NCBI GenBank assembly: GCA_015680685.1
Contig: MNCI01010819.1
Span: 146,510-210,509, forward strand
Origin: Gnetum montanum
Taxonomy: Eukaryota > Streptophyta > Gnetopsida > Gnetales > Gnetaceae
Reading direction: 5' to 3'
Length of the DNA: 64,000 bases
The position numbers were made by a program, and so were the translations under genes. Under the pieces are notes generated by a model that searched no databases, was not told the DNA's origin, and worked only from the letters and a program-made list of their open reading frames with translations. This document shows positions 54,846-64,000 of the stretch, piece after piece. Every line of letters starts with the position of its first letter. The first letter of the stretch is position 1.

Positions 54846-55417
54846 ATTGAAAATAGAGTACTTAGTAAAATTAATAAATTTCTAAAATTCCAAGGCCACA
54901 AATGAAGGATTTGAGGTTAATTAGCAAGGTGCATGGTAACATTGAATAAACAAGAAGGCACAAAAAGTATAATGGGGTGGAACCTGACAATGAAATTCAT
55001 GAATAGAATGAGGAAAAAGGACATGAGATGATGTATAGGAACGTTTGAACTTAGAAGGATGATAAAGGAAAGAATAGATTTGGCAATGAAGTACTCGAAG
55101 GGTATAAAATGATGTGGTGGTGTGCAACAAGTACAAATTACAAAAGTCATGCAAGTGGGTCCACCCCAAAGCAGGTTCCTACCTATGATGCCCTTATGTA
55201 ACCACACCTTAAAATGTTCATAGGCACTAGAAGGGTTAAATGTAATCCGCACTAGTTCCACAAAACACACACATGTAGATACCACCATGATGAGGTATGA
55301 ATTCAATGCTACACAAAACACGAATCACCAATACATGAATAGCAAGATGAGGTGAATTGTAGAAGGGATTACAAAGATTGGGACAGCAGGTAGCTGACCC
55401 AAGGCACAATGAATTCT
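54846..55417 (-). other. 3' non-coding region of element M
   Basis: Conserved region between gag/pol and ORF3, in inverted orientation. It includes the structured RNA motif with arms GTTACATAAG (55193-55202) and CTTGCATGAC (55146-55155) and inner hairpin AGGT-AGGA-ACCT; two pairs in the closing stem are lost by CG-to-CA change on both arms. Confidence 0.65.
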
Positions 55418-57485
55418 AAGTGCAGGGGTACCTAGCCACTCATCATTAAGGTTGTTGTCAAGGATGGTGCTAGTTATTTAGATTAGTTATATCATACAAG
55501 ATTGCTATAACAAAGTATTCACGATATATAACAAAGTATTCACGATATATCTTTTAGAAAAGAAATTAATTTCAACTAAGTCACACATGATTCACAATAA
55601 CGTCTCTCTCACAAGACTATGACAACACAAAAACTAGTAAGGTAATTCATTGGAGAACCAACAAATTATATGATGATGAAGATGAAGTTTGGAGTACTCA
55701 ATCTGATGTAGGGGCCTCCTATGTATATAAACAAAGACAACATCATCCCAACTCACAAATTCATAACCTACCTAGTGACGATGAACCCCTGCTGGCTACT
55801 AAGAGCCTAATGCATATACAAGAGGTTGTTCGAATATCCCGCAGGCATCGTAAGGAAAGCCGTCTACCCAAGCTTGATTTAAACAACTTTCCAAAGTTTT
55901 CAGAAGGCTAGGATTTAGATCTACAACATCATTTACAAGCCTTTCATGATGCTCGTATATGGAACAATATTGATAATGGGTGGCAAAAACTTAAGCTCTT
56001 TCCTACGACACTTGTTGGCCAAGCAAAAGTATGGTATATGTCCTTAAAACCAAAATCAATTCGTAGATGCCCAACAATGGTAGAACTCTTTACTAAACAA
56101 TATCAAACTTCTGCGAGAGTGTCAGCCTTGAGGAGACAAATCCAAGAGTGGAAACAAGAGCAACATGAACCCTTGGACATGGCCTTAGAAAGATACTATG
56201 CATTGTTAAACAACTGCGTAGGCCATGGATTCTCTGAGGAAAGGCTAATGTACCACATCATAGATGGGCTCTATAATGAAACAAGTGAGACCCTAGGGAT
56301 GTATGCCTAAGGTCAACTATACAAGCTACGAACNAAAGCCCATCTATGATGTGGTACATTAGCCTTTCCTCAGAGAATCCATGGCCTACGCAGTTGTTTA
56401 ACANAGGAGCAAAATCTTGAATTAGCAAAGGTCCATGATCATGAAGAGGAGAAATCAACTCACATCAAGGAGATGGAATGATCTTTGCCAATACTACAAT
56501 CACTAGATGAAATTGAGGCAAAGATCAATAAGATGACAGAATGGATGCATGAAAAATGTGGAGAATATACCAACACTATTAGAGGTAGAACCATGATGAA
56601 CCAAGAAGTAAGACAAAACACCCTTAGACAATCGAAAAGAAGGGTTGAAGAGAATAAGAACTCAACTGCTAATCATACGTATCAATGTAACATTTTCCTG
56701 TATGATCACCCCAAGAGTTAATGCCCAATCATGTCACATTTACATGAGCATTGGGGAATAATTCTACATCCAGAGTTCGTACAAAAATACTGTGTTTAAT
56801 CACGGTGGCAAAAATGCCAATTGTGTGGGAGGCCACCCTCAAATTGGTCACACCCTTCATATCATTCGAACCTAAGTGCTTATTAGGTTCAACATCCTAT
56901 TTCCCCAACCGGGTCAACATCTTCTATCTCACCACATTGTTATTATTCTTTTAAGTATTATTAGCCCGCATCCTTTCCAACAAGATCACCATCTCATGTG
57001 CCTTACACTTCTCCTCACCCTCAATATTCTCATCCTTCACCTCCTTCTACATCACCACCAATTGTTCCAAAAGGTTTTGCACCACAACACCAACCCACGA
57101 ACATCACTTGCACTGCTACTGTCAATAGTAGTGGAGGCCCCCCACAACACCGAAAGCATCCTTTCTTTACACATGACCATAGGAAGGGACCGCACAGTTC
57201 CAAGACCACTACATCCATCCACCCAGCACAAGTTCAACACTGTTGTGCATCCTTCTCCTCGAATCCAACACCTCACGTTACCTTATCAAGGCCACCAATC
57301 AAAACTCCAACAACTATGGGGCCCAATGAATATAACCATGTAGGGAGACATATTGATCCTTGCATACCATCTTACAATCACGGGTACCATAGTGGGTCAG
57401 CTCCTTATCGCATGACCACATCTTATAATCTGCCCCACTATGCCTACTAAAATCAAGAGTGTGAACCCCAATTTGGGTATATTCC
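55418..57485 (+). mobile_element. Element N: LTR remnant and gag, cut by B
   Basis: Only the last 28 bp of the LTR remain (55418-55445, GGGGTACC...CTCATCA), then a decayed PBS (55447-55464), leader and gag. At 57485 it is interrupted by element B within the GFGYIP-type gag tail. Same family as E. Confidence 0.8.
55600..57485 (+). pseudogene. gag: Gag of element N
   Basis: Homologue of the E gag, but the start ATG is ACG, and about 280 bp near the N-terminus are missing. Gag domain 55850-56310 (SEERLMYHIIDGLYNETSET), linker, knuckle with a lost Cys (CNIFLYDHPKS), Pro/Ser-rich tail to HYAY and on. A 69-bp inverted copy of its own sequence between single Ns (56335-56403) replaces about 100 bp: probably an assembly error. 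The tail ORF 56998-57450 is open. Confidence 0.8.
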
Positions 57486-58449
57486 TGATGAGATGCGATT
57501 CGCATGAGCTGCAATATTACATCCCATGCGATATTGTGACGCGATATTGCATCATCCCCTGCGATATCACGGTCCACTACCATATCTATAAATAAGAGGT
57601 GGAACTCCCCTTATTCCTCATCCTAGGCTAGAAGTAGGGAAACTCTGGTAGATTGATCACTCTAGAAATAGAATATTTTCCATGTGCCCGCAGTAGGAGT
57701 CCCCAAGTGAACGGATCTTTATTCGAGCAACATTGTACTTGAACATAAGTTGTGTACGGCAATAAAGACAAGCTTTGTGGATAAACCTTGCAGTGCATGG
57801 AATAGGATTTATTACTTGTTATTTCTTACCTGTTATTTATTACCCTGCAGTAGCGTGGCATGAGTACAACTTGATTACGAGCATTTACAGATGTGTACGG
57901 CTAATCAAGAAATCGGCTGCTCATCACAATTAGATTCTCTCACCCTCAACTCCTAGAATGCGGAATGAGTACGACTTGATTACGAGCATCTAAGGATGTG
58001 TACGGCTAGTCAAGGAATGGATGCTTATTACGCTTAGGCTAGTTAAGTGCCTTAGTACGACCACTTCGAGCACGTGCGTTATGCGTGGTGATCCCAATAA
58101 CGATTAGTGTTTGGTAGCCGCAGTTGCATAATTCAGGGTGTGTACGGTAAGTGGGAACGAATGTTGACACTGGTTAATTTAGAGTTAGTCATTAGTTAGA
58201 GTTAGTTGGTTTCTCAACCCTTCACCTCAATAGCATAGGAGAAAAACATAAAAGACTATAAAAATCATATACCTCGGACTTACTTAACCATACACCGTGA
58301 CAACTACAAGTAAGTCTGTGAAGACAACAAATGATTAACCCCAAGTGTTCCATGGGGCATGTAGGCATTTAGTCTGCGGAGTTCATCAAGATCGCATGTG
58401 TTACGCTCGTTTCGTATGGTTGAGTGTAGGGATACCTCGCCACTCATCA
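57486..58449 (+). repeat. 5' LTR of element B
   Basis: 964 bp, TGATGAG...CTCATCA. Four decayed palindromes (GCAATATTAC, GCGATATTGT, GCGATATTGC, GCGATATCAC) at about 57511-57569, TATAAATA at 57587-57594, AATAAA near 57760. U5 hairpin modules with arms ATGAG/CTCAT and CTTGAT/ATCAAG at about 57860-57927. Confidence 0.9.
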
Positions 58450-58450
58450 T

Positions 58451-58468
58451 TGGCGCCATTGCCAGGGA
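58451..58468 (+). promoter_or_regulatory. PBS of element B (tRNA-Asp)
   Basis: TGGCGCCATTGCCAGGGA, 16 of 18 bases identical to TGGCGCCGTTGCCGGGGA, the complement of the plant tRNA-Asp(GUC) 3' end; one base after the LTR. Best preserved PBS here. Confidence 0.85.
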
Positions 58469-58587
58469 CTAAGTGTTTGTGTGCCCAATAGAACATAAAG
58501 GATCACTTACTTCGTTGCGAGCCTAAACGAACCTTCAGGTTAATCAAGAGAAAATTTATATAACAGTGAAATAGCACACCAATAAAA

Positions 58588-61500
58588 ATGCCTTCTTCTC
58601 ATAAGAGCAACTCACCACCTAAGGACCATACACGAGACAGTCGGCAACATAAAACACATAGCCAAAATTAGCCAAGTCCTAAATAATATAAGATAGTTTA
58701 TACTCATCTCGATGAGTATATTCCAAACTTTACTTTTATCCTCCATCAAGACGAACAGCTGCGATGGAGGGATTTTCAAGGTAACATTGTGTTACCCCCA
58801 GATCGATCAGTCCCTAACATGCTCTTCCGTGCCTTGGCACAGATTAGCATGCAAGAGCTATTTGCTAAAGACTTTGAGATGAGGGATTATTATCCCACAG
58901 ATGCCCAACGTATGAGGGACTTAAGGCAGGAGAGTCAACATACACTGCTGAAGGGCAAAGGTCCGCACGTCCTTAGCAAAATAGGAGATGAGGAACCCCT
59001 TATAATGGGTTCTTTAGTAAATGATGTTCCCCCTCCTAATGATGGTGAGGAGGTAGGGTATCAGAACCTACAATCAACGATACATAACACTGGTTCTGAT
59101 GCCCGTGAACACCAACTGTTCACAGAGGGAACAACCACTCATGCTAAGGATGAGCACTTAGATCGTCACCATGATTAGGGCCATAGCAACAGAAGAGAAG
59201 GCAAGAAACATCGTCATGGCGATGGTTCTTCTTCTTCTTCTCCTTCATCCCATCACTCACCCTCTCCTTCCACATCTAGGCACAACCATCATGAACATAA
59301 AGGAGAGGATAAAAGTAAGAAAAATGAGAGACCTCGACGGGAAAGTCGAGAGAGAGGACAAGGGCAAGGATGTAGGGAGAGTAGGAAATAACGAAGACAT
59401 CACAGGCGTCATGAAAGAGATGATCACGATGAGCCCCTACTCGCAACCCGAAGTATGCTTAACATAACGGAGGCAGTTAGGATTCCCACAAGGCATTTAA
59501 GAGAGAGTCGGATCAAACGTTTAGACATGAACAACATCCCACGATTTGAAGGGGGATACAACGCAGATCTGCAAAATCATTTACAAGCATTCCACAATGC
59601 CTACGCCTTGCAAAATATAGAAAATGAGTGGAAAAAGCTTAAGTTGTTTCATAGGACACTCACCAAGGAAGCAAAGAGCTGGTACCAGTTCTTAGAACCG
59701 GAAACCATCAGGAGGTGGAGTACGATGTTAGAACTATTCAACGATAAGTATCAGCCGTACTCCAAAGTGTCCAATTTGTGTAAGCAGATCCAAAGATGGA
59801 AACAAGGTCATCATGAACCCTTGGATGCTGCCATGGCTCGCTACTACACATTGTTACATCGTTGCTCGAGCCATGGGTACGCTCAGCGGGATCAACTTCG
59901 TAACATCGTGGATGGGCTAAGGCATGAAACTAGAAGAACCCTTGGGACTTATGCCCAAGGGATACTCTCACAACTTAGAGCCCATGAAGTACATAGCTTG
60001 TTGGAACAAGTAGCAAAAGAAGAAGGTGAGCTATGAAAAAGGGAAAGTGTGGAAGAATACAACCATGATCCCTCCATTCAAAAGAAGGAAGTGAAATTTT
60101 GTGATGAGGAGGATGAGTCACGACTCAAAGAGTTGGTGAACCGGAAAACCTTGTCGATCCAAAAATTAACAACTGAAGTATCAGCTAAGATGGACCAATT
60201 GTGGGATTCTTTAGACTCCAGACTTGAAAGCATCTTGAAAATTGTAGAGGAGTCTAAGAAGGAACAAAGTAGTGACAAAGGTAAGACAAAGCTAAGAGAT
60301 TCAGGCCCTACACATAACAAGGGTAAGGGGAAAATCATTATCTCCGATGAGGCTGTGGACTCTGACACAAACAATGATGGTGGATGTGAGATCTGCCACT
60401 ATGACCATCCTAAGAGATGTTGTTCAATTATCTCACATCTACAGGAGTCTTGGGTATATGTGCTAAATCCAAGACTTAACCAATGGTAAACACCCCGCAA
60501 GTTACCTTATCCACAAGGTAACCCCAGGCAGTTCCACCAACCACTAACGTATTACCCAAGTGGAACTCCACCACAACCCATCGGACAGCATCAGCAGTGG
60601 CAATACCCACAGTCATGGGGGATGCCACCACCAACACAACAGTACCCTTACCAGCAGCCCGATCCTTATGGTTATTATGTGCAGCAGCTGGTTTCTCCAG
60701 GTGACTCTATGGGTCACACAACTCCCCAACGTCACTACCAAGTTTGGGAGTACTTTATGAGGACTCCTTCTCCTCCGGGAGACATCTCACACTCATCCCA
60801 TCCTCCAACTCCATCCGCACCTCTTCCACTTGTAGTTCCCACAACACTTCCTACTCCAACAATGCAAGGGGAACTTCCTCCTCAACCGCAGCAACATCAC
60901 ACTGGGAGAGCTATAAATATTCAACCTGCTGCTGGTTCTGACAACTATAAAAAGAGAAGACCCTACTTCAGAACCAGAAGCCCAGACAAACTCTCACAAT
61001 AATAAGCGGTTGAGCCCATGTACACTCCGCCACCATCTAACACTTCGGAGCACCCTTCAATCCAACAGAGCTTAATGCATACGGTTATGTTAACGCATAC
61101 CATAACTGACTGGAACAAGGTAGGCCACCTTCCCAGGAAACTAACTAACCCTGGGAGTCCCTTAATATACCTTCAAGTCGTCGAAAATGAACCACGTAGG
61201 GCTCTTCTTGACTCAGGTTCCGAAGTCAACTTAATTTCACGAGAGATGTATCACACCTGGAACTTGCCCCAACTTAAGAATAGCAACATTCAACTAGAGA
61301 TGGTAGACTAGTCCATCACCATTCCCTTGGGATTGGTGGAGGACATCATTACCACTTTGTGTGGTTGGTCTTACCCAGTTGATTTTCTGGTGATTGAAGT
61401 GAACAACAACGAAGGGGACTTCCCAATTATAATGGGAAGGGCATGGCTAAGTACAGTAGACGCATGCCTTAGGATCCACGATCTTTCCTTGGAAATTTCT

Positions 61501-62142
61501 AAGATAAACACTTATGGAAAGATCGAGAAGAGGAAAGTTCCATGCATCACATACAGTGATTCATCAGGTGATGACATGGAAGAAATGCCTCCATGTAATA
61601 GGTGTGCCCTGAAAACTTTGCAACAAAGATACCTATATGTAGCAACCACACAACAAGTAGTAGACACCCTGTGGTTGACAGCTATTCGAAGGAGCAAACC
61701 AATATGCATGGAACGAACTGAAGAAACCCATGCCAACAACGAAGGCATAGACACATTGGAATATGAGCATCACCAGTTTCCATCCCTCAATCTAAGATCA
61801 TCAATTGGAAGAAGTTGGGCACTTTTACAAAATTCAAATAGGCACGCATTATTTCAGATCTCTCCCTTACAACTCAATCATGGGGGAGATGGCCACCTAT
61901 GCAAATCATATGGGGCCCTCAATTCTTTTAAGTTTTTGTCTTTCACGTTTTTGTTTTACAACATTTTTGTCTTACACGTTTTTGTTTTACAAGTTTCTTT
62001 AACTTTTCTAGTTTTTGTTTTACAAATTTCTTTAACTTTTCTTGTTTTTGTTTTACAACATCGTTATACTTTTCCATTTGTGTGTGTATGTGTGTGTGTG
62101 TTCCACCATGTAAGTTTGTCATCCAATAAGTGTTCAGAATGA
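58588..62142 (+). pseudogene. gag-pro: Gag-protease of element B (nonsense-broken)
   Basis: One frame of 1185 codons from ATG (MPSSHKSNSPPKD) with nine internal stops (58669, 58684, 59176, 59389, 60034, 60487, 61000, 61003, 61309) and no frameshift. It supplies the gag N-terminus hidden in A: EYIPNFTFILHQDEQLRWRD, a Ser/Arg/His-rich part, gag domain 59500-60030 (MNNIPRFEGGYNADLQNHLQ), knuckle CEICHYDHPKRCC (60388-60426), protease LLDSGSEVNLIS (Asp codon 61210-61212), and a C-terminal tail through HGGDGHLCKSYG, where A stops. Stops match sense codons such as CAA, CGG and CAG in A. Confidence 0.9.
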
Positions 62143-63040
62143 TGGTATGAATTGTTTTCATATTGATTGCTAATGTTTGATTTTTACCTTTAAGTCACAA
62201 TGTTGATACTAGGGTATGTTTCTTTTGATATGGTAGGCAATGAGTTCCATCCATCCATCCATCCACCAAGTTCTATGGTCTCTCTCGACTTGGAAATGTA
62301 CAGTCCCCTTTTAATAAGAACTTTTAACGAATTAGTGACTAGGCCTTTCTCAAACTAAGGAAGGACTCAAGGATTGAAAAGGGTGTGACTTCAAGGGAAC
62401 TTGATGCATTTGTGTTGGTCATTCTCTTGGCTACTTGGATGTTTTATTCTTGAGTTTTCTTGCTATTCTGATGTTATCCAATTATCGGAAGCTGAGAAAA
62501 TAAAAATAATCAAGTCTTTGCATGGTGTGGTTCTCACGCATAAAAACACAAACAAAAAAAATAAAAAAGTGAGAATTCAATGCACACCCCTTAGATGAAT
62601 AAACTTGGGCTACAAGCACTGGTTATGAAACCAAAAGTGTTCCCTCTAACTAAGGCCCTTCTCGCTTCCCATTCTTTCATTTGTTTCGTCGGAATGGTGG
62701 TGGCTCGTTGAAGATGCATCCTTGTTATCCAAGTGGATGGTTTGGCCGAATGCATTGATGCGAAATCACTGGATGTGGTTGGTTTGAGGCCAGAGTTGGA
62801 ATGAGATTTGCCAAGTCACATTAATCATGAAACCCACAAGGGGCTGTACACCTCCTTGTTCTTGGGATTCCATTCTATTTTCTTCTCTCCATCTTTCTCT
62901 CCATTATTCACCTCATTGCTGATTGTATCATTAGTGTATATATATTGGTTGATGCATTGTTTTCTTTTCGGTAAATTCTTATGGTCAAGACTTTAACTCT
63001 TGTTCCAAATGACATTCCCAAAGCCTACGGACTCTTTGAA
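61875..63040 (+). other. 3' non-coding region of element B
   Basis: PPT-like motif CAATCATGGGGG (61875-61886), T-rich tract (61920-62070), GT repeat (about 62081-62101), A-rich tract (about 62545-62567). Collinear with 3997-5220 of A. Confidence 0.75.
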
Positions 63041-63048
63041 TGTGGGTT

Positions 63049-63097
63049 TGTCAGGGCACTAAGGGCATGAGCCTGCTTTGGGGATGACCCACTGACA
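63049..63097 (+). promoter_or_regulatory. Candidate structured RNA element in B
   Basis: Closing stem TGTCAG (63049-63054) with CTGACA (63092-63097); inner hairpin GGGC-ATGA-GCCT. The upstream hairpin has CCTAC with GTGGG, kept by a G-U pair. Confidence 0.55.
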
Positions 63098-63428
63098 TTC
63101 CTATTTGGAGCATCCATTAGCTTCTTTTCTCTAACATTTTTTCAATTAATTTTATTTTGTTCATTACCATCTTGACATCCATTTCATCGATGCTATAGTT
63201 GCCCCTTTTTATTTATCTTTCTTACTCCTTTTCTTTCTCCATTCTAATGCTACCGGAGGTTCGCAATTAGTCATGGGGGTATGGGGCCTGATTTTTTCGA
63301 TTTTCTCCTAGCCCCAAATTTTTTGATTTTCTTCCTAACCCCTACACCTTCGGTAGTCATCAGTAATATATCTCCCGATCCATATCAGCCATACCACAAC
63401 CTAGCCAATGAACTTACACTGAAACAAG

Positions 63429-63487
63429 GTATTAACTATATTGAGATTCATTTACCCTTGCTAATTGAGATTTTGTTGTGTGTGCAG
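63429..63487 (+). other. Intron-like segment in element B
   Basis: 59 nt, donor ACAAG|GTATTA, branch-like TTGCTAAT, acceptor TGTGTGTGCAG|. The following ATG of A is ATA here; an ATG follows at 63498. Confidence 0.45.
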
Positions 63488-63666
63488 ATAGTGACCATGC
63501 AATAACAGACCAGATCTGGAGGAACCACTTCGAATGGAGCAGCGCTGGAAGTAGCTATGCAAGGAGCAAGATCGATGGCGTGCTTACAGATGGAGAACGA
63601 AGGCGTAATCTTGGCATTGGCAGCAGCAGCACTTCTTTCTCTCTCTCTTTCTTAGCTGCCAACTAA
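63488..63666 (+). pseudogene. Small ORF in the ORF3 position, element B
   Basis: Homologue of 5667-5873. From the ATG at 63498 the frame has one early stop, then TRSGGTTSNGAALEVAMQGA, an Ala/Leu/Ser-rich end and a stop at 63664-63666. No domain recognised. Confidence 0.3.
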
Positions 63667-63833
63667 GGCCTGATGTCATTGTAATAAGGTGTTCATCCTT
63701 GTTGACATGAACACTAGTTTTGTCAAGTTTTGAAATGATGATCCGTTCACATGTCATCCCATTAGTTCCATTCCCCTCAATAATCCCATACCTTCCTAAG
63801 ATCTTGTAAGGAACTCAAGGATGAGTTTTCATT

Positions 63834-63847
63834 CAGTCATGGGGGTA
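63834..63847 (+). promoter_or_regulatory. Polypurine tract of element B
   Basis: CAGTCATGGGGGTA, preceded by hairpin AACTCA-AGGA-TGAGTT (63812-63827). Confidence 0.8.
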
Positions 63848-64000
63848 TGATGAGACGCGATTTGCATGAGCCGCGATATCACATCCCATGCGATATCTCG
63901 TATGCGATATCGCATCATCCCCTGTGATATCGCGTATGCGATATTGCGGTCCGTCGCCATATCTATAAATAAGAGGCGGCACTCCCCTTATTCCTCATCC
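63848..64000 (+). repeat. 3' LTR of element B (start)
   Basis: TGATGAG start; five palindrome copies (GCGATATCAC, GCGATATCTC, GCGATATCGC, GTGATATCGC, GCGATATTGC) against four in the 5' LTR; TATAAATA near 63965. Cut by the window edge. Confidence 0.9.

Larger units (their letters stand above)
49668..55417 (-). mobile_element. Element M (inverted): LTRs, ORF3, 3' non-coding region
   Basis: Minus strand. From the right: 3' non-coding region, structured RNA motif, internal promoter, ORF3, PPT (51336-51347), and two LTR copies at 49668-51335. Truncated on its gag side at about 55417, where it meets the LTR remnant of element N. The left flank is H LTR sequence (GCAGT, 49663-49667). Confidence 0.8.
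57486..64000 (+). mobile_element. Element B: second gag-protease-only element, runs off the window
   Basis: 5' LTR 57486-58449, PBS 58451-58468, gag-PR 58588-62142, 3' non-coding region, intron-like segment, small ORF, PPT 63834-63847, 3' LTR from 63848. Same structure as A with no RT, RNase H or integrase, showing that the gag-PR layout is a family and not one accident. The left flank is ATTCC (57481-57485); the right flank is outside. Confidence 0.92.

Noticed and set aside
57030-57276. Minus-strand frames in the gag tail of N (and 42900-43235 in E)
   Set aside because: Antisense shadows of the Pro/Ser-rich gag tail.

Overview
The window is a repeat-dominated stretch of a land-plant nuclear genome, AT-rich with scattered N gaps and single-N joins. 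No intact host gene is visible. Nearly everything is a nest of related Ty3/gypsy LTR retrotransposons of the Athila type. The evidence is a primer-binding site matching plant tRNA-Asp(GUC), a CX2CX3HX4C gag knuckle, an RT active site reading FMDDFSTYG, and an extra ORF (ORF3) between integrase and the 3' LTR. The species cannot be named from this; a plant with a large genome and old, methylation-decayed repeats (a gymnosperm, fern or lycophyte, for example) would fit.

Layout. 39-7120: element A, a complete gag-protease-only element with 5-bp target duplications and the only open gag-PR frame. 7126-9340: undefined sequence. 9350-11310: GC-rich and LRR/kinase-like gene debris. About 11440-24362: element 2, a full gag-pol-ORF3 element cut at its 5' end. 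It is broken by a 2.65-kb insertion carrying a condensin CAP-D2 gene fragment (13617-16267) and by an inverted solo LTR (17129-17878), and its 3' LTR is split by element H. 24363-49667: element H (gag-PR and ORF3), opened by element D (28563-37585, itself carrying a solo LTR) and by composite insertion E (40645-47236). 49668-55417: element M, inverted, with ORF3. 55418-57485: element N, gag only. 57486 to the right edge: element B, same family as A, inserted in N.

How it works together. Element 2 and D encode RT, RNase H and integrase, while A, B, E and N lack them, so the latter look like families mobilised in trans. All share end sequences (TGATGA...TCATCA), a one-base gap before the tRNA-Asp PBS, a PPT of the form CAGTCATGGGGG, and a long 3' non-coding region.

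The most interesting signals are in non-coding parts: (1) a likely ORF3 transcription unit with an internal TATA region and a roughly 60-nt intron-like segment ending at the ORF3 ATG; (2) a stem-and-hairpin RNA motif present in seven elements whose arms change together; (3) large hairpin modules in U5 with paired changes; (4) arrays of the palindrome CGATATCG upstream of the LTR TATA box whose copy number differs between the two LTRs of one element; (5) a composite insertion with a 5-bp duplication but inverted LTR ends. All alignments here were made by eye.
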